Origin: Deltaproteobacteria bacterium
GTDB lineage: Bacteria; UBA10199; GCA-002796325; JACPFF01
Direction: 5' to 3'
NCBI GenBank assembly: GCA_016210045.1
Contig: JACQUX010000023.1
Coordinates: 1-64,000 of the forward strand
Length of the DNA: 64,000 bases
Shown: positions 1-8,024 of the stretch, piece after piece
How the letters are laid out: each line of letters begins with the position of its first letter
Position numbering within the stretch: position 1 is the stretch's first letter
Translations under genes and position numbers: made by a program
Notes under the pieces: model-generated
Told to the model about the DNA's origin: nothing
The model's database searches: none
The model's input: only the letters and a program-made list of their open reading frames with translations

Positions 1-331
1 AGTCCGCGATCAGCTTGTTGTAGATGGTCAGGTTCGGGGCGAGGACGAAGAAGTGGCGAATGCCCTCGGCCTTGTGGAGGTAGGAGATGAACGCGCCCAT
101 GAGCCGCGTCTTGCCCACGCCAGTCGCCAGGGCGAAGCAGAGGGAAGGGAAGTCCCGCTCGAAATCCGTGACCGTCGAGAATTCCGACTGAATGGCCTTG
201 ATGGCCTGGGCGACGTCCGCGCCCTTTTCCAGCGGGATGATGTCGCAGATGCGCGCGAGGATCTCCAGCGAGGTCCGCTGCGGGGGGCGGAGGCTCAAGC
301 GGTTGGCGATGGTGTTGACGGCCGGGTTCAT
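1..331 (-). CDS. res: Type III restriction enzyme Res subunit, N-terminal part (cut by window edge)
   Basis: Only the first 110 residues are inside the window; the rest continues past position 1. The start is the ATG at 331, which overlaps the Mod stop codon by four bases (ATGA). Residues about 60-75 carry a Walker A motif of the form ATGVGKT, followed by a FFVLAPNLTIYNKL segment. That pairing is typical of the DEAD/DEAH translocase domain of type III Res subunits. In this family Res needs Mod for site recognition, translocates or slides on DNA using ATP, and cuts with a C-terminal PD-(D/E)XK nuclease that cannot be seen here. Tight coupling to the Mod gene supports the call. A stand-alone helicase in a Mod-linked system is the alternative. 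Confidence 0.85.
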   Translation of the reverse strand, partial: MNPAVNTIANRLSLRPPQRTSLEILARICDIIPLEKGADVAQAIKAIQSEFSTVTDFERDFPSLCFALATGVGKTRLMGAFISYLHKAEGIRHFFVLAPNLTIYNKLIAD

Positions 332-2028
332 TCGTTGCCCTCCTTGCCCGTCATGTCGAATAGCGTGGCCTGTCCCCGGCGCTCGGCCCTGGTGCGCGGC
401 TTTTTGCCCGAGGGCGGGGCAACGAGTTCCGACTCTTCTTCGGCGGGTTTCATGGGAAGGCTCTTGATCTCCAGGCTGTAGTCGTCCTTGCCCCATTCGC
501 AACTGGAGAGGACGGCCTTCGGGATTTTCTTCACCGTCAGGTTCGGGAACGCGTCGAGGTTCTTCACGCGGAACGCTCCGCACATGACGAGGAGACTCCG
601 GCCCTCGCCCACCTCGTCGGAGAGCTTCTGGACCTGCTCGCGGGTGAGCGTCTGCGTTGTGACGTAGATGAAGTCCTTCTCGGTCGAACGGCCGTGTTGC
701 CAGTAGACCGTGTCGCTGGGAGAGTAGGCGAAGCCCTCCAGTTTGCAGATGGCCTCCGTCAGCATGGCCGCGTTGTACTTCCGGTTGATGACCCAGTTCC
801 CGAACTGGTCCTTTTGGAGGAGCGACGGGGCCATGCGGTAGTAGCGGAAGCCCCCGCCGCCTTTCCAACCTTCAGCCTCGGTGATGCCGCCCGGGTCTTT
901 TCCTTCGATCACCTGCTTCAGGCGCGGGATGATATGGGTGTGGCAGTGCTCGCCCAGCTCAACCATGATCCAGCGGCGGCCCATTTTGTGAGCGACCGCG
1001 CCGGTCGTGCCAGAACCGGCGAAGGAGTCGAGGACCCAATCGCCGGGGCTGGTGGCAATGTCCAGGACTCGTTTGAGCAGACGCTCGGGCTTTGGCGTAT
1101 CAAAGGCATCGACCTTGCCGAACAGCTCGTGGATTTCCTTCTTCGCCTCGTCGGTGTGACCGCACTCGTCGTGGGGCCACCAAGTCCAAGGAACCATTCC
1201 CTCAACTTCGGTCAAGTAGCGAATCACATTGGGCTGGCCGTCGCCATTCTTGCCGAACCAGATACGACCTTCTGCGAGCAGCGCTTTATAGTTGTCCTCG
1301 GTTGTGCTCCAACAACGCCCTTCGGGCGGCCGATGAATAACGCCGCTTGGCGTTGTGATCGGGTACATCTGATTTGGCCGCCAGCCCTGCGCGGTCATTG
1401 GGATGCCGCGCCATCGGCCCTTGGGATCGTTATTGGGATTCTTGTAGACCGCCGCGCTTTTCTCGTCGATTGGGATGCGGTTCCGAGTCTTCTTGAAGGT
1501 TTCCGCGTCGAGCGCATACGCAAGAACGTATTCGTGTACGTCACCGATAGCTTCACGGTTTTCGCGGGAGTATCGCTTCTGCCAAACGTTTGACGCGATA
1601 AAACAAGGGCGTCCGAATACTTCATCCATCAAAACACGTAGGTACGGCATCTCGGCATCGTCAATACTGATCCAGATGGAGCCATCCCCTGCCAGCAGCC
1701 GCCGCAAGATTTCCAGGCGATCCCTCATCAACGACAGCCAAAGCGAGTGCTCGACGCCGTCATCATAATGTGTGAAAGCCGATCCCGTGTTGTACGGCGG
1801 GTCGATGTAGATGCACTTGATCTTCCCCGCGAATTCCCACTCCAGCGCCTTCAAGGCGAGCAGGTTGTCCCCGAAGATGAGGCGGTTGTCGAAGACGTCT
1901 TTGTCGCCCACCCGGAACGGGGCGTGGCAGGACTTCGCCGGGTCCTCGATGAGGATGCGCGGCTCCAGCCTCGGCTGGTTCTCCTTGCCGATCCACGTCA
2001 GCTCGAGTTTGGTCTTGTGATTCGCCAT
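328..2028 (-). CDS. mod: Type III-like DNA methyltransferase (Mod)
   Basis: This 566-residue protein is an N6-adenine/N4-cytosine type methyltransferase in the beta arrangement. The catalytic DPPY motif (residues 76-79) comes before the SAM-binding motif FAGSGTTG (336-343). The intervening 250 residues probably hold the target recognition domain, as in type III Mod subunits. The C-terminal ~200 residues are family-specific and end in a basic then acidic tail. The start ATG at 2028 follows the upstream stop by two bases, with an AAAGGA ribosome-binding site inside the end of the upstream gene. It should modify host DNA and form the recognition core for Res. Both key motifs are intact, so it is predicted active. 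Confidence 0.93.
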   Translation of the reverse strand: MANHKTKLELTWIGKENQPRLEPRILIEDPAKSCHAPFRVGDKDVFDNRLIFGDNLLALKALEWEFAGKIKCIYIDPPYNTGSAFTHYDDGVEHSLWLSLMRDRLEILRRLLAGDGSIWISIDDAEMPYLRVLMDEVFGRPCFIASNVWQKRYSRENREAIGDVHEYVLAYALDAETFKKTRNRIPIDEKSAAVYKNPNNDPKGRWRGIPMTAQGWRPNQMYPITTPSGVIHRPPEGRCWSTTEDNYKALLAEGRIWFGKNGDGQPNVIRYLTEVEGMVPWTWWPHDECGHTDEAKKEIHELFGKVDAFDTPKPERLLKRVLDIATSPGDWVLDSFAGSGTTGAVAHKMGRRWIMVELGEHCHTHIIPRLKQVIEGKDPGGITEAEGWKGGGGFRYYRMAPSLLQKDQFGNWVINRKYNAAMLTEAICKLEGFAYSPSDTVYWQHGRSTEKDFIYVTTQTLTREQVQKLSDEVGEGRSLLVMCGAFRVKNLDAFPNLTVKKIPKAVLSSCEWGKDDYSLEIKSLPMKPAEEESELVAPPSGKKPRTRAERRGQATLFDMTGKEGNE

Positions 2029-2030
2029 AC

Positions 2031-2723
2031 CTATCCTTTAGTCAACGCCTCCGTACTGGCTTCATCGGAGCGCGCCCTTACTCCGTCGCTGCCCTGCGCA
2101 ATGCGTTTAATAACTCCTGCGTAGTCGACCAACTGCTTGTTGACGCGCTTGAGGTCCTTTACCAACTCGCTGTACTTCGGGAAACCCTGCTGGATTTCCT
2201 GGGGTGATTTCCCAAGGTTCTTCTTGAGTTCCTCGTCGTACCAGTGGCGAAACCTCGCCTGCCATTGGGTCAGATGAGGACGGAGCCCCTCGTTCAGCGC
2301 GTCAACGAGCAACCGCACCAACTCCTGGGTGTCCTTGCTGGATCGCACTTTCTCGGCGGGAATCGCTTTGGCAAGCGTCCGCATTTCCTGGAACAGTGCA
2401 TACCAGGAATCGTACACCTCGGCGATGACGTCGTGTTCTTCATCGAAAGGAAGAGCGGCCTTCCGCGTCACGAGATCGACCCACGCCTTGTGGGCAACTT
2501 GGATATCCTCGTAGCTTGGGCGAATCTTTACGTTCCCGATGCCCCCCAACTGAATCTCCGCTTCCACGACCGCCCAGGGCGGCAGTTTCCGGCGTCGGTA
2601 ATAGTGCCACACGCCCCAGAGGACGGCGATCAGGATGATGAGGACGAGGAAGAGCGGCCCCGCTTCAATGGCAAGGGTGTACTTGTCCGTGATCCTGATC
2701 GTGATGAGGTCCTTCCAGTTCAT
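2031..2723 (-). CDS. One-TM helical protein, candidate effector of the TIR module
   Basis: This 230-residue protein has one clear hydrophobic segment (about residues 19-41) followed by a basic YYRRRK stop-transfer, so it is probably an N-out anchor with a cytoplasmic domain. The soluble part looks mainly alpha-helical, with a stretch containing AHKAWVDLVTRKAALPFD and then YDSWYALF. No SIR2, macro, SLOG, nuclease or protease motif is visible. The ATG at 2723 overlaps the stop of the TIR-like gene upstream (ATGA), so the two are translationally coupled. A longer reading frame opens upstream but would run inside the TIR gene. Placement next to two TIR-like genes suggests an effector or a membrane sensor; this is inference. 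I cannot assign a named family. Confidence 0.8.
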   Translation of the reverse strand: MNWKDLITIRITDKYTLAIEAGPLFLVLIILIAVLWGVWHYYRRRKLPPWAVVEAEIQLGGIGNVKIRPSYEDIQVAHKAWVDLVTRKAALPFDEEHDVIAEVYDSWYALFQEMRTLAKAIPAEKVRSSKDTQELVRLLVDALNEGLRPHLTQWQARFRHWYDEELKKNLGKSPQEIQQGFPKYSELVKDLKRVNKQLVDYAGVIKRIAQGSDGVRARSDEASTEALTKG

Positions 2724-3229
2724 GACAAATTCCGCCCCATCTTCTCCCGCTCGTTCCGAATCTTTCCCGTGTCCTGGCTCTTCTGGATCGCGAGTTCCAT
2801 AGCGGCCTTCAATGCCTGGGGGTCGGTAGCCCAACTGCCAAGCCAGTGCGCATAGTCGCTCTGAATGTTGTCGTGCAGTCGACTGGGGACGACGATCTTG
2901 CCCTGATCACCCCTTGTGGCAGTCGGCAGGGCGATGCCCAGAAGAGCATGCTCGTGGTGAAGCGTCGAGTGAATCTCCCAGTCGACGTATTTGCGTTTCC
3001 ACGTCGCCGCCCCGCACAGGGCAATCGTGATCGAGCTCCCGACAATATGCTCCTCACGAATGGCGCGATTGATATACTCGGGATCGTCGCTTCGAATCCT
3101 CCCGTCCAGCGAGTTGTCGTGAAAGATCTCATAGTGGTCCGCGAACATCCGCGTGAACTCGTCAAACCATCGTTGGTCTCCACGATGGTGGTAGCTGATA
3201 AAAACCTTCCGTGTGGTTCCGTAGTTCAT
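2720..3229 (-). CDS. TIR-like (ThsB/DUF1863-type) protein, first-strand motif ISYHH
   Basis: This 169-residue protein starts at ATG 3229, one base after the previous stop. It shows the TIR-like pattern of the DUF1863/MTH538 family to which Thoeris ThsB belongs: a KVFISYHH first strand, a helix, a DNSL turn, an EYINRAIREE helix, a central ITIALCG strand, and a VDWEI segment that carries the glutamate expected for NAD+ processing. A final LLGIALP strand follows. Known ThsB proteins make an ADP-ribose-derived signal during phage infection that activates a partner. Whether this one is catalytic is not shown by sequence alone. It sits between a second TIR-like gene and a membrane protein gene. Confidence 0.85.
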   Translation of the reverse strand: MNYGTTRKVFISYHHRGDQRWFDEFTRMFADHYEIFHDNSLDGRIRSDDPEYINRAIREEHIVGSSITIALCGAATWKRKYVDWEIHSTLHHEHALLGIALPTATRGDQGKIVVPSRLHDNIQSDYAHWLGSWATDPQALKAAMELAIQKSQDTGKIRNEREKMGRNLS

Positions 3230-3230
3230 T

Positions 3231-3635
3231 TCACGCTCCCTCGTTGGCCATCCACCGCCGAATCGTGTCGATGTTCCACTGGGCAGCCGAGATCTTGAAC
3301 TTGGGAAGGAACGCCGGGTCGCGCGCATAAGATGCGTTCTTGAACTTCATAGCCGCGACCTGCTTGTCGAGGTTCCAGGCGGTCGTCATCTCCCACTCCA
3401 GCCAACCATCAGGGTCCTTCCACGAGTCGTCCGATACCAAGAGAATTGCCATGCTCGCCCGGTTTATCATGTCGGTGAGTTTGGACTGGATATAGGGAAC
3501 GCTGAGGGACTTAACCGGGTCCTTGAGAGACTCGTCGTAGGCCATCGCACCGACGTACTCGTTGCCGATGACCGCCCGGAACTGGTTGACCTCCCAAATA
3601 TCCTCGTGGAGGAAGCTCAAAAACACTCGTTTCAT
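3231..3635 (-). CDS. Second small TIR-like (ThsB-type) protein
   Basis: This 134-residue protein starts at ATG 3635, 25 bases after the upstream SNF2 gene. It has a KRVFLSFLHED first strand, an AYDESL turn, a YIQSKLTDMI helix, an ASMAILLVSDDSW strand and a WLEWEM segment. These correspond in order to the blocks of the next gene, including the W-acidic-W-E signature around the probable catalytic glutamate. It is shorter than its neighbour and diverged, so this is not a recent tandem duplication. Thoeris loci often carry several ThsB genes that answer different phages; the same logic may apply here. A non-catalytic adaptor role is the alternative. Confidence 0.82.
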   Translation of the reverse strand: MKRVFLSFLHEDIWEVNQFRAVIGNEYVGAMAYDESLKDPVKSLSVPYIQSKLTDMINRASMAILLVSDDSWKDPDGWLEWEMTTAWNLDKQVAAMKFKNASYARDPAFLPKFKISAAQWNIDTIRRWMANEGA

Positions 3636-3660
3636 GGCGCTTCTCCTTGTCCGAACTTTC

Positions 3661-6516
3661 TCATGCCAGCCTCCACCGAAACGTGAACACCGGCTTCACC
3701 GTGTGACGCTGGCGCAGTTGTCCCTCGATCCGCTTGATGAGTTCATCGCGCTGGGCGTCGATGGCGTCCTGCGCGTCGAAAAGCTCCCGGCGCTTCCGGT
3801 TCCGCTCGCCCTCCAGCGACTTGAGCCCCTTCTGGGCCTCCAGCTTGTCCTTGAGCGCGGCGGCCATCACGGAGGTCTTACGGAATTCCCGTATCTGCCG
3901 GTCGAGCTCCTTGATCTCGCGTTCGAGTCCCTGCTTGAGATCGTCGGACCAGCCGTCAAGTTTGAGGACCTCCTCGTCGAAGAACTTTCCGTTGCGTTCC
4001 TCCACCTGCTTGAGCCGGGACTTCATCTCGGCCTCGCGGATGGCGAAAAGGTCGGGCGCGACGTCCTTGGCTGGGCCTTCCTGAACCGCTGGTAGGAGCA
4101 TCAGCTTTCTGCAGGTTTCATCATCGAGGGCGCGGCCGTCGTCCGCGCGGGCGGCGAAGATCAGGAACTCCTCGATGTCGAGGGACTCGACCGTGAGCTT
4201 GGAAAGCTCCAGCCAGCCGGAGGTTCCCACGTAGGGTTTGAGGATGCTTACCACCTGGCCGTGGCCCGCGTAGTCCAAGCGCAGCGCTTCCGTGGGTAGC
4301 TCGCGGGCCATCGCCTGCTGGAGGACGTGGGAGGCGAGGGGGTGGTCCTGCCGGTAGAAGGTATCGCCGTTCTTCTCGGCCTCTTTCCAGTCGAAGTGAT
4401 ACCACCCTTGCCGCGCGTGCGACCCCGTGTACTGGAAGCGCGGCCGCGCGGGCTCGAACCGGGCGTGGCCGTCAAGCTCCGTTCGCGTCAGTTCCAGGAG
4501 CCAGCGTTCCCGTTCGCCCAGGCTTTCGAGCGTCCGGTCGCGGTGGACGCGCAGACGCGCGCTCACGTCCTCGTCGAAGTTCTCCAGCAAGGTCTGCCGG
4601 GTCTGGGCCATGCGCGCCTGAATCTGCTCGTCCAGTTCGGTCTGGAGTCGGTCGAAGGCAGTCTTGATCTCGTCCGTGTTCCGGCAGGTCTGGTAGACCT
4701 GGGCGATGCGGCGCTCGATGTCCACGCCGGACTCCAGCGCGCCCAGGACCTCGTCGCTCGACCCGAAGACGCCGTCGAAAAGCCGGAACTTCTCGCTCAG
4801 GATCTCGAAGACTCGCTGGTCCGCCTCGTTGCGCCGGTTGAGGAAGTTGACGACCACCACGTCGTGCTTCTGACCGTAGCGGTGACAGCGGCCGATCCGC
4901 TGCTCGATGCGCTGGGGATTCCAGGGCAGGTCGTAGTTCACCACGAGCGAGGCGAACTGGAGGTTCACGCCTTCGGCGGCCGCCTCCGTGGCAATGAGGA
5001 CCGTAGCGTGGTCGCGGAAATGATCGACAATGGCGGCCTTCATGTCCACGGCGCGGGAGCCGGTCAGGCCGTCCTTCTTCTCCTGGCGCGCCTTCCAGGT
5101 CTCGTAGATCGCCTTCGACTGCGGGTCGTTGTTCGATCCGTTCATCATCACAAGCTTGCCCTCGTACCCGTTGCGCGAGAGCAGGTCGAAAAGGTACTGC
5201 TGGGTCCGGCGCGATTCGGTGAAGAGAACGGCCTTGCGCTGCGCTCCAAGCTCCCCGGCCTTGTCGAAGGCAATCTTCAACGCGGGGATCAGGGCCTCGC
5301 CTTTCGCGTTCACCGTGATGCGCTTGGCGCGCTCCACGAACCGCCGCAGGTCGGCGATCTCGGTCTTGAGTCGTTCCGGGTCGATGCGCGGAGGCTCCTC
5401 GACGGGTTTCTCCTCCTCGGATTCCTCCGCTTCTTTCTCTTCTTCCAGCTCGTCTTGGAGTTCATCGACGCCTTCGAGGTCCTCGTCGTCGAGCAGGTTC
5501 TCGGGGTTGGAGGAAATAGCCTCCAGCCGCATGGCCAGCCTGTCCAGCGTGGCGGCGATGGCGAACGTGGAAGAGGCGAGGAGTTTCCGCAGGACCAGCG
5601 TGATCAGCGTGCGCTGACCCGCGGGCAGGGCGATGAGCTGATCGCGCTGCAGGTAATCGGAGATGGCCTCGTAAAGTTCGTGCTCCGCGTCGCTCGGCAG
5701 GAAGTCCTGGGTGATCGGGATGCGCCGCGTGAACGGGATGTACTCCACGACCTGTTTGCGTAGGGTACGGGCGCAGATGGGCTGCAGGCGGGCGCGCAGA
5801 TCGGCGTTCCGCCCGCGTTCGTCCGCCGCCCGGACGAACCGATCTCGGAAAGAGGTCGCGTCCCCGAAAAGATGATCGTCGATGACGCTGGCCAGGCCGT
5901 AGAGCTCCATGAGCGAGTTCTGAAGCGGCGTGGCCGTCAGGAGGAGCTTGGGCGAACTCCCCACGGCGTCCGCGATTCTGCGGGCCAACCTGCTCGCTTT
6001 TTTGTAGACGTTCCGCAGCCGGTGCGCCTCATCGATGACGACGAGGTCCCAGGGGACGCGGTGAATCTCGTTCGCCTTCGCGGACGCGAAGTGGTAGGAG
6101 CAAATCACGAGTTTTTCTGGGGAATCGAACGGGTTGGAGATACCTTCCTCCGCCAGCGCATTGAACGCCCGTGAGTCGAGAACCCGCGTGGGCAAGTAGA
6201 ATTTGCTCTCCAACTCCTGCTGCCACTGCTTTCGGAGCGTCGCGGGCACGATGACGAGGATGCGGCGCTTGCGCTCGGCCCATCGCTGGGAGATCACGAT
6301 CCCGGCCTCGATGGTCTTTCCCAAGCCGACCTCGTCGGCCAGGATGACGCCGCGCGTGAGCGGCGAGCGGATGGCGAAGAGCGCCGCGTCCACCTGATGC
6401 GGATTGAGATCGACCCGCGACCCGGCAATGGAACGGGAGAGCGCCTCGATGCTCCCCGTCGCGCCGCGCAGGGTGAGCGCATGGGCCCAGTATTGACTGT
6501 GGTAAGGAGTCGTCAT
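3661..6516 (-). CDS. SNF2-family helicase/translocase
   Basis: This 951-residue protein is an SF2 ATPase of the SNF2 class. The Walker A motif is DEVGLGKTIE (61-70), the Walker B/DEAH box is IDEAHRL (161-167), and motif III is LLTATPLQNS. The second RecA lobe carries AAEGVNLQ, NYDLPWNPQRIEQRIGR and HRYGQ, the complete motif V-VI set. An acidic Glu/Asp-rich insertion lies near residues 345-380 and a long coiled-coil-prone tail near 800-930. It overlaps the RmuC gene by four bases. SNF2 proteins of this size occur in DISARM (DrmD) and other restriction-type islands, but no drmA, drmB or drmC is visible here. Predicted to move on duplex DNA in the cytoplasm. Confidence 0.9.
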   Translation of the reverse strand: MTTPYHSQYWAHALTLRGATGSIEALSRSIAGSRVDLNPHQVDAALFAIRSPLTRGVILADEVGLGKTIEAGIVISQRWAERKRRILVIVPATLRKQWQQELESKFYLPTRVLDSRAFNALAEEGISNPFDSPEKLVICSYHFASAKANEIHRVPWDLVVIDEAHRLRNVYKKASRLARRIADAVGSSPKLLLTATPLQNSLMELYGLASVIDDHLFGDATSFRDRFVRAADERGRNADLRARLQPICARTLRKQVVEYIPFTRRIPITQDFLPSDAEHELYEAISDYLQRDQLIALPAGQRTLITLVLRKLLASSTFAIAATLDRLAMRLEAISSNPENLLDDEDLEGVDELQDELEEEKEAEESEEEKPVEEPPRIDPERLKTEIADLRRFVERAKRITVNAKGEALIPALKIAFDKAGELGAQRKAVLFTESRRTQQYLFDLLSRNGYEGKLVMMNGSNNDPQSKAIYETWKARQEKKDGLTGSRAVDMKAAIVDHFRDHATVLIATEAAAEGVNLQFASLVVNYDLPWNPQRIEQRIGRCHRYGQKHDVVVVNFLNRRNEADQRVFEILSEKFRLFDGVFGSSDEVLGALESGVDIERRIAQVYQTCRNTDEIKTAFDRLQTELDEQIQARMAQTRQTLLENFDEDVSARLRVHRDRTLESLGERERWLLELTRTELDGHARFEPARPRFQYTGSHARQGWYHFDWKEAEKNGDTFYRQDHPLASHVLQQAMARELPTEALRLDYAGHGQVVSILKPYVGTSGWLELSKLTVESLDIEEFLIFAARADDGRALDDETCRKLMLLPAVQEGPAKDVAPDLFAIREAEMKSRLKQVEERNGKFFDEEVLKLDGWSDDLKQGLEREIKELDRQIREFRKTSVMAAALKDKLEAQKGLKSLEGERNRKRRELFDAQDAIDAQRDELIKRIEGQLRQRHTVKPVFTFRWRLA

Positions 6517-8024
6517 GCGTCCGGCGTCTCTCTTTTACCCGCGCCATCTCCACCGCCATCATCAATAGGTAGAGGAGCATCCTCAGAGCCGATCAGTTGC
6601 GTCCCTTGGCGATCACTCAAATCCCCGGAATGCTCCGGTGCCGTCAGCGCGCGCGGGGTCGTTTCGATGGGCTGGACCGATGGTAGCTCGGCACCAGGGG
6701 CAGCGCCTAGATCCTTGAATCGCCGCGCGGCGGGCAGGACGCGTGCCTCCATCGATCCCACGGCGCTGTTGTAGGACGCATTGGCTTTCTCAAGCCCCTT
6801 GCCGATCTCGCCGATGTACTCGGCAAGGGTTCTCATGCGTTCGTAGAGTTGCTTTCCGAGTTCGCTGATCTCCTGGGCGTTTTTGGCGACCTGCTCCTGC
6901 CGCCAGCCATAAGCGACAGCACGAAGCAGGGCGATCAGGGTCGTCGGAGTCGCCAGCACCACGCGTTGTTCCAGGCCGTCCTCGATGAGGCTGTGATCCG
7001 CGTCCACCGCCGCGCCGAAAAACGATTCGCCGGGAATGAACATGACGACGAATTCGGGGGCCTGGGTGAACTGCGCCCAGTACTGCTTGTTGGCAAGGGC
7101 GTTCATGTGGCTACGGACCTGCGCCGCGTGCCGCATCATGGCGTCTTTGCGCGCTTCTTCAGAATCCGCCGCGACCGCGTCGAGGTAAGCCTCCAGGGAG
7201 ACCTTGGCATCCACGACGATTTCGCGCGCGGCGGGCAAGCGGACGACGAGATCAGGACGCTGCCTGCCTTCCTCGGTGTTGGCGGTGACCTGTTCGGCGA
7301 AATCGCAGTGCTCGGACATTCCCGCCAATTCCACAACGCGGCGCAACGTCATCTCTCCCCAACGGCCCCGCACCTGTGGCTTTCGCAGTGCCGTGACCAG
7401 GTTCGCGGTTTCCTTCTGCAGTTGCTGCTGGCTTGCGGAGAGGCCCTTCAGGTGCTCCGTCAGCCCCGAATACGCCTCATTCCGGTTCTTCTCAATCGCG
7501 CGGACGTGCTCCTCGAACTTCGTGATGGACTCCGCCAGGGGCTTGACCAGGCCCTGGATGGCCTCCTGGCGCTGGCCGAGGTCGCCTTTCGCGTCCATGA
7601 GGACTTTGTCGAGGGTCTCCTTAGCCAGTTTCAGGAACGCCGTCGTGTTGTTGTTGAGGGTGTCCCCAGCGAGTGCCTTGAAGGTATCCGTCAGCTTGGC
7701 CTTCGCGTCCTCCAGAAGTTTCTTCTCTTCCTCAAGCCGTTGAACGGTCTCCGCCAGCCGGGTTTCGGCCTTCACCCTCGCGCCGTTCTCGCTGGACAAC
7801 TGGTCCCTGATCTTCGTGAAATCCTCGGAGGCCCTCTGGTTCTGCGCGCGCAGTTCGGCGACGGTCGCTTCCAATCCAGAGGCCCGGCCCTCGGCCGTGT
7901 TTGCCTGCCGTGCGAGGTCCTCGATCCTGGCGGACAGTGATTTTGCAACGCGTGCGGACGCGAGCAGCCAAGCCACAAGGCCACCGACCACCAGACCACC
8001 CAATGCACAGAGGAAATAGGTCAT
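6513..8024 (-). CDS. rmuC: RmuC-family DNA recombination/nuclease-like protein
   Basis: This 503-residue protein has an N-terminal membrane segment (residues 1-24), a long coiled coil (about 25-190) and a C-terminal RmuC domain that includes QVRGRWGEMTLRRVVELAG and later FVVMFIPGESFF and DHSLIEDGL blocks. E. coli RmuC limits inversion at short inverted repeats, and the fold is related to restriction-type nucleases. The final ~70 residues are Pro/Ala-rich and unlike the family core. The gene is coupled by ATGA overlaps to an AlbA_2 gene upstream and a SNF2 gene downstream. It therefore belongs to the island operon rather than to a housekeeping locus. Confidence 0.9.
   Translation of the reverse strand: MTYFLCALGGLVVGGLVAWLLASARVAKSLSARIEDLARQANTAEGRASGLEATVAELRAQNQRASEDFTKIRDQLSSENGARVKAETRLAETVQRLEEEKKLLEDAKAKLTDTFKALAGDTLNNNTTAFLKLAKETLDKVLMDAKGDLGQRQEAIQGLVKPLAESITKFEEHVRAIEKNRNEAYSGLTEHLKGLSASQQQLQKETANLVTALRKPQVRGRWGEMTLRRVVELAGMSEHCDFAEQVTANTEEGRQRPDLVVRLPAAREIVVDAKVSLEAYLDAVAADSEEARKDAMMRHAAQVRSHMNALANKQYWAQFTQAPEFVVMFIPGESFFGAAVDADHSLIEDGLEQRVVLATPTTLIALLRAVAYGWRQEQVAKNAQEISELGKQLYERMRTLAEYIGEIGKGLEKANASYNSAVGSMEARVLPAARRFKDLGAAPGAELPSVQPIETTPRALTAPEHSGDLSDRQGTQLIGSEDAPLPIDDGGGDGAGKRETPDA

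Noticed and set aside
4327-5763. Plus-strand open frame opposite the second SNF2 gene
   Set aside because: Antisense shadow with no recognisable domain; the opposite strand is a clear SNF2 helicase.
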